Notes under the pieces: generated by a model
The model's database searches: none
Told to the model about the DNA's origin: nothing
Seen by the model: the letters and a program-made list of their open reading frames with translations, nothing else
Made by a program: the position numbers and the translations under genes
In this document: positions 1 through 5,596 of the stretch, piece after piece
Position numbering within the stretch: the first letter of the stretch is position 1
How the letters are laid out: each line of letters starts with the position of its first letter
Assembly (NCBI GenBank): GCA_017553815.1
Contig: JAFZJT010000260.1
Span: 1-8,963, forward strand
Origin: Clostridia bacterium
GTDB taxonomy: Bacteria; Bacillota_A; Clostridia; Christensenellales; CAG-138
Direction of reading: 5' to 3'
DNA: 8,963 nucleotides

Positions 1-55
1 AAACTCAGCTTCATTTCATCTGGACCCGCTTTTTATAAGGCGGGCCATTTCGTAT

Positions 56-84
56 TCACATTTCGACAAAAATCCGCATAAGGT
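56..84 (+). promoter_or_regulatory. Candidate sigma-E (mother-cell) promoter of the cotJ operon
   Basis: A -35-like TCACATT (56-62) is followed after 14 bases by a -10-like CATAAGGT (77-84). The first differs at one position from the TCATATT type of sigma-E -35 box, and the second keeps the CATA...T frame of the sigma-E -10 box. Transcription would begin near 91, just before the ribosome binding site at 99-105. The cotJ operon of Bacillus subtilis is known to be sigma-E dependent, which supports the call. The assignment rests on motif reading alone. Confidence 0.42.
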
Positions 85-113
85 GTACAAACCCCAAAAG
101 GAGGTCTGATAAA

Positions 114-365
114 ATGAGCAATATTGTTTCTGCCGCCGGTGCGACCTGCTCCTGCGGCATGCGCGGAGAGATGCTCCTCCGCGATCTTAATATGATCCCC
201 GCGGGCAGCGTGAACGGCGGGCTTTCGACCTGCGGCTATCCCTCGGAGCTGAGCCTGCTTCCCGTTACGGCGATTAAAAAGCAGGTCTACACCGAGGGTC
301 TCTGCCCCGATTCCGCGCTCAGCATCGGCACCATGTTCCCCGAGCTTGCGGATATCTATAAGTGA
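114..365 (+). CDS. cotJA: Spore coat associated protein CotJA
   Basis: This 83-residue protein has the size and the C-terminal signature of CotJA: an L-x-x-G-T-x-F-P-E-L pattern near residues 68-77 followed by a Tyr close to the end. CotJA is a small protein of the inner spore coat made in the mother cell, and its usual partners are CotJB and CotJC. The N-terminal third has a short Cys-containing stretch (Cys12, Cys14) and is otherwise variable. The ATG at 114 is preceded by a strong AGGAGGT (99-105) at 8 bases, so the start is well supported. It ends with TGA 10 bases before the cotJB ATG, which indicates an operon. Confidence 0.88.
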   Translation: MSNIVSAAGATCSCGMRGEMLLRDLNMIPAGSVNGGLSTCGYPSELSLLPVTAIKKQVYTEGLCPDSALSIGTMFPELADIYK

Positions 366-375
366 GGTGGACGGC

Positions 376-615
376 ATGAATAAAAAGGAACTGCTTGAAA
401 GGATAAGCGAGATTCAGTTCGTCTGCGTTGAGCTGAATCTTTATATCGACACCCATCCCGACGATCAGGATGCGCTGAACGATTACTATAATTACTCGAT
501 GATGCTCAAAAGCCTAATCAAGACCTATGAAGACAGCTACGGACCGCTGATGGGCTTCGGGCATTCCGCAACCGAAACGGGAAGCTGGGTCTGCTCCTGC
601 TGGCCCTTTGAATAA
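376..615 (+). CDS. cotJB: Spore coat protein CotJB
   Basis: This 79-residue protein matches CotJB in length and layout. A helical N-terminal half contains the E-x-Q-F-x-x-x-E-L-N-L-Y-I-D-T-H-P pattern (about residues 12-28), a middle segment has D-Y-Y-N-Y, and the tail is a Trp/Pro-rich W-P-F-E like the W-P-W-E ending of the family. It is a mother-cell spore-coat component that acts with CotJA and CotJC. I place the start at 376 because GAGGTGG (364-370) lies 5 bases upstream. An earlier in-frame ATG at 346 would overlap cotJA and lacks a ribosome binding site. The next gene follows after 14 bases. Confidence 0.88.
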   Translation: MNKKELLERISEIQFVCVELNLYIDTHPDDQDALNDYYNYSMMLKSLIKTYEDSYGPLMGFGHSATETGSWVCSCWPFE

Positions 616-629
616 GGAGGTAAAACTCA

Positions 630-848
630 ATGTGGATATATCAGAAAAAGCTTGAATTCCCCGTGAATATCACGAACCCCGACCTTCGCATGGCGAAATA
701 CCTCATGGCCCAGTACGGCGGACCCGACAGCGAGCTTGGCGCGGGCTGCCGCTACCTCACACAGCGTTTCTCGATGCCCGACGACCGCGTTCGCGCAACG
801 TTGAACGATATCGGCACGGAGGAAACAACCCCAATATGTTGTACTTGA
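630..848 (+). pseudogene. cotJC: CotJC (manganese-catalase-like coat protein), 5' part interrupted by the element
   Basis: Residues 1-65 read as CotJC, a spore-coat protein of the manganese catalase superfamily that is normally about 190-200 residues long. The start has AAGGAGG at 613-619. Glu35 (in G-G-P-D-S-E-L-G-A) and Glu65 (in D-I-G-T-E-E) fit the first two Mn-ligand glutamates of the family. Intact relatives continue after Glu65 with L-A-H, giving the E-x-x-H metal motif. Here the frame instead enters seven unrelated residues and stops at TGA 846-848. The cut is therefore at about 822-825, between Glu and His of the metal motif. The fragment cannot encode a working enzyme unless the element is excised. 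The 3' part should lie at the other end of the element, outside the window. Confidence 0.86.
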
Positions 849-850
849 TA
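813..850. mobile_element. Element-chromosome junction (attL-like) in cotJC
   Basis: Chromosomal cotJC sequence ends around 821-825, and element sequence begins with a short imperfect dyad: ACAAC (825-829), eight bases, GTTGT (838-842). The recombinase stop codon begins at 851. Serine recombinases of the large type use short asymmetric att sites with a 2-base crossover, so the exact exchange point and core cannot be fixed without the other end. The dyad may be part of the attP-derived arm bound by the recombinase. Confidence 0.6.
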
Positions 851-2476
851 TTATTCTGCTATAAAATTGCGATAGATATAGCCTTCTGCACCCGGCACGC
901 GGGGGTATAACAGCAATGTGAAATCAGATGGGTTATTATGCCACCGACCGTTTACGGTTTTCAAATAGTCAACTCTTGAAAGCACTTCTTTCAGCATCTC
1001 ATTCTTTGTTTTTGCATCGTCAATAGAACCATAGACTTCAAGCAGCCGCTCGACCTTCGGGATCAGTTCGTCAAACGACCTCGATTCGGCGGCTTCCTTT
1101 GTGATCTCATCCTCCAGGGCTGTGATCGAAGCCGTGCATTCGGCGATCCGAGCCGTAAGGCTTTTATTCCGTTCGAGGAATGTATCGACCGTGTAAACTC
1201 CCTGCTCCAACAGATCATGCGCGTTATCGCTCTGTTTTCGCAGTGTAGCAAGCTCGGCGCGTAGCTTGACCAAGATACGCCCCTTTGCCTTTGCGCTGCT
1301 CTCAGGGGCAACTGTGGGCTCTGACGCGCTCCATTTGAGCTTATACTCCGCAAGCCACCGCGTAAGCCCTTCGATAACCGCCGCTTCTACCAAATGGAGC
1401 GGCGCGGAAACGTTGTCGCAGTAGTTCACGCTGCATAAGAGTGATGGCGGCTGACTTGCATGCTTGCCGCTGTACGGACGGCGAACCATCCTATGACCGC
1501 ACTTAGCGCACACCATAAGACCTGAGAGTGGGTTCTTGACAGTGGACTTTGCTCCGACCGGTGCGGGTGGTGCTTGAGCCATGAGCGCTTGTGCAGCCTG
1601 CCAAATCGCAGGATCAACGATCGCCGGATGCAGACCGTCAACCTCAATGCACTCCTGGCGTGGATTGCGCGGCTTGGAGATCACTATTTCACCATCTTCC
1701 ATGTGCTTCTTCGTGCGCCGCCAATTCCACCGTATCTTTCCGATATAGACAGGGTTGTTTATCATATCACGGATGGACACCGCCGACCATTTTCCCTTCA
1801 TAGATGGGATTCCAAGCGCGTTCAGCTTTCGAGCGATAAGCGATACTCCGAGGCGGCGCACTTCGCCGCTTTCCTGCTTTTCTCCGACCGTGTAAAGATC
1901 AAAGATCATTCGCACAACGTCTGCCTGATCAGGGACGGGCTCGAGCGAGTAACCGGAGGTGTTCTTGAGCTTTACGCGCGCATACCCATAAGGCGGGGTA
2001 CTGCCTACGTACTTGCCTTCCTTGACGGCGGCGATCCTGCCGCGCTGAAGGCGGCGGTTGATGGTCTTGTACTCTCGGCGGCTCATGAAAAGCCCAAACT
2101 CGAAGTATTCTTCGTCGAACTCATTCCGAGGATCAAAGGTCTTTGAAGGCGTAACGATGAGCGTATCGGTGAATTTGAATGTCTGTGCGATAATGCCCTG
2201 GTCAATGGTATCGCCACGGGCAAGTCGCTCAACCTCCATAACGATCACGCCCGTCCATTTACCCTGTTCGACCTCGGAAAGGAGCCGCTGCATGACAGGC
2301 CGCGCCGCTATAGTGTCTCCCGAGACGATTTCCCTATAAATCTCCGTCACGGGGAGCTTCTGTCTGCGAGCAAGCTCAACAAGCGTCCGCTCATGGCGAG
2401 CGAGCGTTTCGCCTTCGCCGTGGGCTTCCGCTTCAATGTCGGCTCTCGATTTTCGCAGATAGATACAGTAAGGCAT
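851..2476 (-). CDS. Large serine recombinase (site-specific integrase/excisionase)
   Basis: This 541-residue protein has the full architecture of large serine recombinases. The N-terminal resolvase domain (about 1-150) has the nucleophile Ser10 in Y-L-R-K-S-R, the S-G-D-T motif at 52-55, E-R-L-A-R-G-D at 83-89, and a basic helix with R-R-E-Y-K-T-I-N-R-R. The recombinase domain spans about 160-310 and a Cys4 zinc ribbon uses Cys323, Cys326, Cys348 and Cys353. A coiled coil at about 400-465 sits where such enzymes control integration versus excision. Its stop is 26 bases inside the break in cotJC, as expected for an enzyme beside its own att site. The ATG at 2476 is required to keep the catalytic motif, yet no clear Shine-Dalgarno sequence precedes it, and only 15 bases separate it from the upstream gene. 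Translation may be coupled to that gene or weak. The sigK-skin recombinase SpoIVCA is a functional parallel. Confidence 0.95.
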   Translation of the reverse strand: MPYCIYLRKSRADIEAEAHGEGETLARHERTLVELARRQKLPVTEIYREIVSGDTIAARPVMQRLLSEVEQGKWTGVIVMEVERLARGDTIDQGIIAQTFKFTDTLIVTPSKTFDPRNEFDEEYFEFGLFMSRREYKTINRRLQRGRIAAVKEGKYVGSTPPYGYARVKLKNTSGYSLEPVPDQADVVRMIFDLYTVGEKQESGEVRRLGVSLIARKLNALGIPSMKGKWSAVSIRDMINNPVYIGKIRWNWRRTKKHMEDGEIVISKPRNPRQECIEVDGLHPAIVDPAIWQAAQALMAQAPPAPVGAKSTVKNPLSGLMVCAKCGHRMVRRPYSGKHASQPPSLLCSVNYCDNVSAPLHLVEAAVIEGLTRWLAEYKLKWSASEPTVAPESSAKAKGRILVKLRAELATLRKQSDNAHDLLEQGVYTVDTFLERNKSLTARIAECTASITALEDEITKEAAESRSFDELIPKVERLLEVYGSIDDAKTKNEMLKEVLSRVDYLKTVNGRWHNNPSDFTLLLYPRVPGAEGYIYRNFIAE

Positions 2477-2491
2477 AGATATAGTTTGTTC

Positions 2492-3283
2492 TTATTGAGC
2501 AGGCTTGAAAGTGAAGGTTATATCAAAATCGGCAGTTCGACCCTTATATCGTCCTCCGTTTTCCTTCACGGACAATTTCATGTTCAATGTAAAGCCGTTG
2601 GCAATTTCGCTTTCTGTAACAACGTGCTGGATTGTATCTTGGTCTACATCAGGGTTACTATCCTCTTCGGTATATTTTGCATATACGGTTATGACATCCC
2701 ACGCTGAAATTGAGCAGGTTGCACCGTTTTTAATCTCTTTGCCGTTTACCTCATAGTAATAGACCCAGTTACTGCCTACTGTGGTTCCGTTTCCGTCTGT
2801 TCGCTTATGAGAAACATTGAATTTCATTGTACGCTGGGGGCCAGGTGTGGGGAGCGGCGTAGGCGTTGGAACAGGGGTAGGGGTGGGCGTAGGTTCCGGC
2901 GTGGGTATAGGGGTTGGAGTAGGATCAGGCGTAGGTTTAGGCGTTGCTGTCGGTGTTTCGGTAGGGGCGGGGGTAGGCACTTTTGTTGGGATTTCCGTTG
3001 GTTCTGCTGTAGGTATGAGCCTGTCGGGAGCTTGAGTGTGTTCGGAGACACCGCGATTTACATCTACGTTAGTCGGTTCGCTGCCGTCATTTGATAATGC
3101 ACTAATGGCGATTGGAAGAAAAAGCAGCCATGCTACGCCGATTATGCCGTACTTGAGCGCGGGCTTCATGTTCTTTTTAAGCAAAATAAGCGTTAGGGGC
3201 AAGGGGAAGCAGAGTACCCATCCCAGTATCCAAAGCCACGTTTTGCGCTTACGCTGTCCGTTCGTTTGCTGATTATGTTCCAT
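2492..3283 (-). CDS. Two-pass membrane protein with Thr/Pro-rich linker, function unknown
   Basis: The 263-residue product has a short basic N-terminus, two hydrophobic segments (about residues 15-36 and 44-64), a mostly Pro/Thr linker (about 91-149, largely T-P and P-T dipeptides), and a soluble C-terminal domain of about 110 residues rich in beta-type patterns. The second segment followed by the linker suggests that the C-terminal domain stands away from the membrane, probably outside. I do not recognise the C-terminal fold. The start at 3283 has AAGGAGA 5' of it. It lies between the repressor and the recombinase genes in the same direction, so it is probably expressed from the lysogen; superinfection exclusion or signal sensing are possibilities, not conclusions. 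The linker coding DNA is a degenerate GT-rich repeat on the plus strand. Confidence 0.75.
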   Translation of the reverse strand: MEHNQQTNGQRKRKTWLWILGWVLCFPLPLTLILLKKNMKPALKYGIIGVAWLLFLPIAISALSNDGSEPTNVDVNRGVSEHTQAPDRLIPTAEPTEIPTKVPTPAPTETPTATPKPTPDPTPTPIPTPEPTPTPTPVPTPTPLPTPGPQRTMKFNVSHKRTDGNGTTVGSNWVYYYEVNGKEIKNGATCSISAWDVITVYAKYTEEDSNPDVDQDTIQHVVTESEIANGFTLNMKLSVKENGGRYKGRTADFDITFTFKPAQ

Positions 3284-3304
3284 AGTGAAGGTCTCCTTCT
3301 TTAG

Positions 3305-3937
3305 TTAATTATTGAATTTGCCACGTAATTCTACAACTACACCGAATATTTCAACGGGCAACTCATCGATTTCCTTTTTTGTGTAAAACAAAGGCTCATA
3401 TTCCGGGTTTGATGATATTAAAGAAATACCATGTTCCGTAAATTTTACGCGCTTGCAAGTCGCTTCATTTCCATTAACAAGTACGATTGCAACACTGCCG
3501 CTATCACATGTTGATTGGCGACGAACAATAACAACATCACCATCACAAATGCGCGGCTCCATGCTGTGACCTTTTATGCTTAATGCTATGTATTCACCGC
3601 TCTGAGCCATCGCATCAGGAATTTCTTCCCAATCGATGATCTCTTCAAGAGTATAGAGGGGAATCCCGGCAGCTACGCGCCCAAGGACAGGGATACGGAC
3701 TGCGCCAGGGCTGGGCTTGCCGAGAATGGATTCAAGCGAATCATCCTCTCTGCCGAGAAGATAATCGACTGTTACTCCGAAGTAAGACGATAATTTTGAA
3801 AGAGAAGCTTGGTTTGGGCTGAAGCCGGAACGCCATTTTGATGTAGAGCCCGTAGAAAGCCCTGCTTCCTTTTCCATTTGCCGTCGTGTGATTCCACGTT
3901 TTTTACAAAGCGCATCAAGCCTGTCGATAATGTTCAC
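3305..3937 (-). CDS. CI/LexA-like phage repressor (HTH plus S24 peptidase)
   Basis: The 210-residue protein has an XRE-type helix-turn-helix at about residues 5-62 and a C-terminal S24 self-cleavage domain. The probable cleavage site is Ala90-Gly91 in R-V-A-A-G-I-P. The catalytic Ser125 lies in G-H-S-M-E-P and the catalytic Lys162 in A-T-C-K-R. All elements for RecA-stimulated autocleavage are present, so the family role is to hold the lytic/early promoters off until DNA damage. It starts 235 bases from the divergent Cro-like gene, across a region with repeated dyads that it is expected to bind. The membrane protein gene begins 21 bases after its stop, consistent with an operon with the recombinase. 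The consensus promoter at 4122-4094 reads into it. Confidence 0.93.
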   Translation of the reverse strand: MNIIDRLDALCKKRGITRRQMEKEAGLSTGSTSKWRSGFSPNQASLSKLSSYFGVTVDYLLGREDDSLESILGKPSPGAVRIPVLGRVAAGIPLYTLEEIIDWEEIPDAMAQSGEYIALSIKGHSMEPRICDGDVVIVRRQSTCDSGSVAIVLVNGNEATCKRVKFTEHGISLISSNPEYEPLFYTKKEIDELPVEIFGVVVELRGKFNN

Positions 3938-3964
3938 TGCCCTATTCTCCTCCGAATAATATAT

Positions 3965-3976
3965 TGAACTTATTCA
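3965..3976. promoter_or_regulatory. Operator O1 (TGAA-N4-TTCA dyad)
   Basis: The 12-mer TGAACTTATTCA has perfect half-sites TGAA/TTCA and is followed by GCGAAA. It is identical to O2, centre to centre 31 bases away, and lies upstream of the -35 box of the rightward promoter. Such repeated dyads between a CI-like and a Cro-like gene are typical operators. Confidence 0.75.
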
Positions 3977-3986
3977 GCGAAAGCCC

Positions 3987-4015
3987 TTGACATATTGAAC
4001 TTATTCACTTATAAT
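3987..4015 (+). promoter_or_regulatory. Rightward sigma-A promoter (PR-like)
   Basis: A perfect TTGACA (3987-3992) and a perfect TATAAT (4010-4015) are separated by 17 bases. Transcription would begin near 4022 and run into the Cro-like gene at 4173 and the genes beyond. Operator O2 fills the spacer, O1 lies just upstream and O3 just after the start point, so repressor binding would block polymerase directly. Confidence 0.85.
3996..4007. promoter_or_regulatory. Operator O2, inside the rightward promoter spacer
   Basis: This is a second exact TGAACTTATTCA, located between the -35 and -10 boxes. It lacks the GCGAAA flank of O1 because the -10 region follows. Confidence 0.75.
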
Positions 4016-4025
4016 GAGGGTACGG

Positions 4026-4037
4026 TGAATAAATTCA
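4026..4037. promoter_or_regulatory. Operator O3, at the start of the rightward transcript
   Basis: TGAATAAATTCA keeps both half-sites with a different centre and again carries the GCGAAA flank. Its centre is 30 bases from O2, so O1, O2 and O3 lie on nearly the same DNA face. Confidence 0.7.
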
Positions 4038-4093
4038 GCGAAATGCAAAGGGCGCATCGCAGAATTAAAAGCTATTTGATTTGTGACAGTTTC

Positions 4094-4122
4094 ATTTTAG
4101 CATTTTATTCAGCGGTTGTCAA
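4094..4122 (-). promoter_or_regulatory. Leftward sigma-A promoter of the repressor operon
   Basis: Read on the minus strand, TTGACA (4122-4117) and TAAAAT (4099-4094) are 17 bases apart, giving 11 of 12 consensus bases. Transcription would start near 4087 and leave a leader of about 150 bases before the repressor ATG, crossing O3, O2 and O1. A half-operator TTATTCA (4105-4111) lies in the spacer, and the near-perfect dyad O5 lies just upstream. Confidence 0.72.
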
Positions 4123-4132
4123 TTATTTTCGC

Positions 4133-4144
4133 TGAACTTATTCC
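4133..4144. promoter_or_regulatory. Near-perfect operator dyad O5
   Basis: TGAACTTATTCC matches O1 and O2 at 11 of 12 bases. In this copy the conserved flank TTTTCGC is on the left side, so the site is in reverse orientation relative to O1. It lies 5' of the leftward promoter's -35 box and 28 bases before the Cro-like start codon. Confidence 0.5.
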
Positions 4145-4172
4145 CGACAATAATTGAAAGGGGGTAGAAAGT

Positions 4173-4376
4173 TTGGCAAATCTTGAGAAAGAGGTAAAGA
4201 AAGCCCTGATTGATCACGAAATGACGATGGGTGATCTCGCAAACGAGCTCGGTATCAGCATTTCGTATGTTTCCGATTTGATCAAGGGCAAGCGTACAAA
4301 CGATGGTCAAATCAAACGAATCGTATGTCGGCTGGGACTTACTTTAAGTGAAATCACCGAAAACTGCGAAACTTGA
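4173..4376 (+). CDS. Cro-like HTH protein
   Basis: This 67-residue protein is almost entirely one XRE-type helix-turn-helix: the A-N-E-L-G-I-S-I-S-Y-V-S-D-L-I-K-G pattern (about residues 23-39) gives helices two and three, followed by a short C-terminal helix. It lacks a dimerisation or peptidase domain. Its place as first gene behind the rightward promoter and opposite the repressor matches Cro of temperate phages, a competitor for the same operators. The start is a TTG at 4173 with GGGGG (4160-4164) eight bases upstream; no ATG is available nearer. The TGA stop precedes the next gene by 18 bases. Confidence 0.83.
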   Translation: MANLEKEVKKALIDHEMTMGDLANELGISISYVSDLIKGKRTNDGQIKRIVCRLGLTLSEITENCET

Positions 4377-4394
4377 TAACTGGAGGAACTGGTA

Positions 4395-4850
4395 ATGAAT
4401 GATCTTTCTTTCGGCGCCTTGTTGAAAAAGGAGCGCCAAGAAAAGGGGCTTTCACAGCGGCAGCTTGCCGAAATTGTTGGGGTGAGCTCGGCTGTTATCA
4501 GCCAATATGAAAAAGATTTAAGGATGCCCAAGTATGAAACGAGGCTTAAATATGCTCAAGCATTGGGTATCAGTGTCTCCAAGTTCATCAGCAACGCAGA
4601 TGAAGCGGCTCACGAGGCGGATACAAAAAGCCGCCCGGCTGTGACAGCAGCCGTAACGGGCGGCAGAGACGAATCCCTGATAATTATTATACCACAAAAA
4701 CTGTACTTGACAATAACTTACAGGAATACCCTTTATCGACCACTTCAAACGGAGGTAAACAATGAACAGAAAACCCGAAAAGGTCGTCCCTCACATCGTA
4801 GACGAATTCACCGTAAACAACGGACACACCAAGATCATGATAGCCGATAA
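4395..4850 (+). CDS. Second XRE-family HTH regulator with a run-on C-terminus
   Basis: The ATG has GGAGG 8 bases upstream. Residues 6-62 form a classical HTH_3 domain with R-Q-L-A-E-I-V-G-V-S-S-A-V-I-S-Q-Y-E, so it is a DNA-binding regulator of the early region. After about residue 70 the reading frame looks unlike protein: it crosses a 35-base hairpin (4630-4664), an AT-rich promoter-like stretch and then 89 bases of the next gene in another frame, ending in a basic low-complexity tail. The true protein may be shorter or the frame may have shifted. In one other frame the sequence is open from 4622 to a TGA at 4763-4765 that overlaps the next ATG. The HTH is certain, the C-terminus is not. 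Confidence 0.75.
   Translation: MNDLSFGALLKKERQEKGLSQRQLAEIVGVSSAVISQYEKDLRMPKYETRLKYAQALGISVSKFISNADEAAHEADTKSRPAVTAAVTGGRDESLIIIIPQKLYLTITYRNTLYRPLQTEVNNEQKTRKGRPSHRRRIHRKQRTHQDHDSR
4625..4664 (-). terminator. Intrinsic terminator on the minus strand
   Basis: GCCGCCCG (4630-4637) pairs with CGGGCGGC (4657-4664), and GGCTG (4637-4641) with CAGCC (4648-4652) extends the hairpin inward. Read leftward the stem is followed at once by TTTTT (4629-4625). Read rightward no T-run follows. It lies inside the HTH open frame, so it could also be an inserted palindrome. Confidence 0.5.
4686..4713 (-). promoter_or_regulatory. Candidate minus-strand promoter facing the terminator
   Basis: On the minus strand TTGTCA (4713-4708), 16 bases and a perfect TATAAT (4691-4686) are seen. 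Start would be near 4680, giving a transcript of about 55 bases before the terminator. No minus-strand gene lies there. Confidence 0.35.
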
Positions 4851-4989
4851 CTTCGTCGTTAAGACGCAGGAAGAGGTCGATCAGATACTCGCCAACGTCG
4901 CCCGTATAGCTATGGATGCGTACAGGCGCGATCCCGTGGCAAGGGATAAGGCGCTGCACCCCGAGAAATACGGCATCTGCCGCCCGTAA
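4762..4989 (+). CDS. Small hypothetical phage protein
   Basis: This 75-residue protein is not recognised. It has a clear GGAGGT (4751-4756) 5 bases before the ATG, and it begins the group of short early genes. The middle is a hydrophobic strand pattern (I-M-I-A-D-N-F-V-V), followed by a charged helix with E-E-V-D-Q-I-L and an Arg/Lys-rich tail ending in E-K-Y-G-I-C. No signal peptide or membrane segment is visible, so it is probably cytoplasmic. The next gene starts 18 bases after its stop. Confidence 0.72.
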   Translation: MNRKPEKVVPHIVDEFTVNNGHTKIMIADNFVVKTQEEVDQILANVARIAMDAYRRDPVARDKALHPEKYGICRP

Positions 4990-5007
4990 GGGCGTGGAGG
5001 ACAAGCT

Positions 5008-5337
5008 ATGATGAACGAACCGACTATCAAGATTCCCGTCTTTGAACTCTTTGTTGAAACGTTCTCGGAAACATGGGAAGGGTGGCATCTTAATGACTTT
5101 GGTTATATTCGTCGCCTGCTTTGTGAAGCTTTCAACGAGCATGCATCGGACAAGCTGCTCAACGAGGCGTTTGACGCGCCACAGAAAGGCGATTATGTCC
5201 AAAGGGCCAATTTGTGGCGCGAAATGCTGAAGGATGTACTTCCATCGAAGTGGAAATGCGAGTGCATGATCGCAATCCTGATCTTGTATCGCAAGTCCAA
5301 GACGCGGCGAAAACTCACCGAAAAATCAATCAGGTAA
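5008..5337 (+). CDS. Hypothetical phage protein
   Basis: The 109-residue product is not recognised. It follows the previous gene closely, with GGAGG (4996-5000) 7 bases before an ATG-ATG start. The sequence is acidic and helical through residue 85, with several Trp (W23, W26, W70, W82), and basic at the C-terminus (K-S-K-T-R-R-K-L-T-E-K). A Cys pair lies at C84/C86. It has no membrane segment. A weak terminator follows it, so it may close a small transcription unit. Confidence 0.7.
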   Translation: MMNEPTIKIPVFELFVETFSETWEGWHLNDFGYIRRLLCEAFNEHASDKLLNEAFDAPQKGDYVQRANLWREMLKDVLPSKWKCECMIAILILYRKSKTRRKLTEKSIR

Positions 5338-5352
5338 AATTCTTGATCGCCG

Positions 5353-5380
5353 AAAAAAGCTCTAACCACTTGGAGTTTTT
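5353..5380 (+). terminator. Possible intrinsic terminator or pause hairpin
   Basis: CTCTAA (5360-5365) pairs with TTGGAG (5370-5375) across a CCAC loop, with one G-T pair, flanked by A6 on the left and T5 (5376-5380) on the right. The stem is short and AT-rich, so termination may be partial. It lies in the 82-base gap before the next gene, the largest gap in the rightward cluster. Confidence 0.38.
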
Positions 5381-5419
5381 GAAGACTTGATAATTTGCCT
5401 ATGGTGAAGGAGGTAATCC

Positions 5420-5596
5420 ATGAGCCGCAAGAAGACAAACCGACAGCAAATGAAGTACTGGCTCCGTGAGCAAGCGATAATTAAGACAAGCCTCGATGAA
5501 GCCTATGATAAAGGCAACCGAACGCTGATAGTCAAACTCGAAGCCGAGCTTGCGAAGCTACGCGAAATAATGCAATCCAAAGGAGGATCAACATGA
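5420..5596 (+). CDS. Small basic hypothetical protein (58 residues)
   Basis: This is a short frame with an excellent ribosome binding site (AAGGAGGT, 5407-5414) and ATG at 5420. The N-terminus is strongly basic (S-R-K-K-T-N-R-Q-Q) and the rest is one or two amphipathic helices ending in K-L-E-A-E-L-A-K-L-R-E-I, which suggests a short coiled coil. Its TGA (5594-5596) overlaps the ATG of the next gene by two bases, so translation is probably coupled. It is not recognised; a small nucleic-acid-binding or accessory protein is possible. Confidence 0.6.
   Translation: MSRKKTNRQQMKYWLREQAIIKTSLDEAYDKGNRTLIVKLEAELAKLREIMQSKGGST

Noticed and set aside
22..44. Hairpin upstream of cotJ that could be a terminator
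   Set aside because: GGACCCGC and GCGGGCC pair with one bulge, but no T-run follows, and the gene it would end is outside the window.
33..377. Minus-strand open frame over cotJA
   Set aside because: It lies opposite a well-supported cotJA with a strong ribosome binding site, and it has no recognisable domain.
1574..2146. 190-residue plus-strand open frame
   Set aside because: It is entirely antisense to the resolvase and recombinase domains of the integrase, whose motifs are certain.
2830..3000. Possible CRISPR or tandem-repeat locus
   Set aside because: The GT-rich units are irregular and have no constant repeat or spacers; they are codons of a T-P linker.
2817..3035. Gly/Val repeat protein on the plus strand
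   Set aside because: It is the antisense reading of the Thr/Pro linker; alternating G-V is what the reverse of T-P codons gives.
4707..4736. Plus-strand promoter before the 4762 gene
   Set aside because: TTGACA is perfect, but no -10 with more than three matches lies at 16-18 bases, so I do not list it as a feature.
4687..5202. 171-residue minus-strand open frame
   Set aside because: It covers two plus-strand genes with good ribosome binding sites and shows no family pattern.
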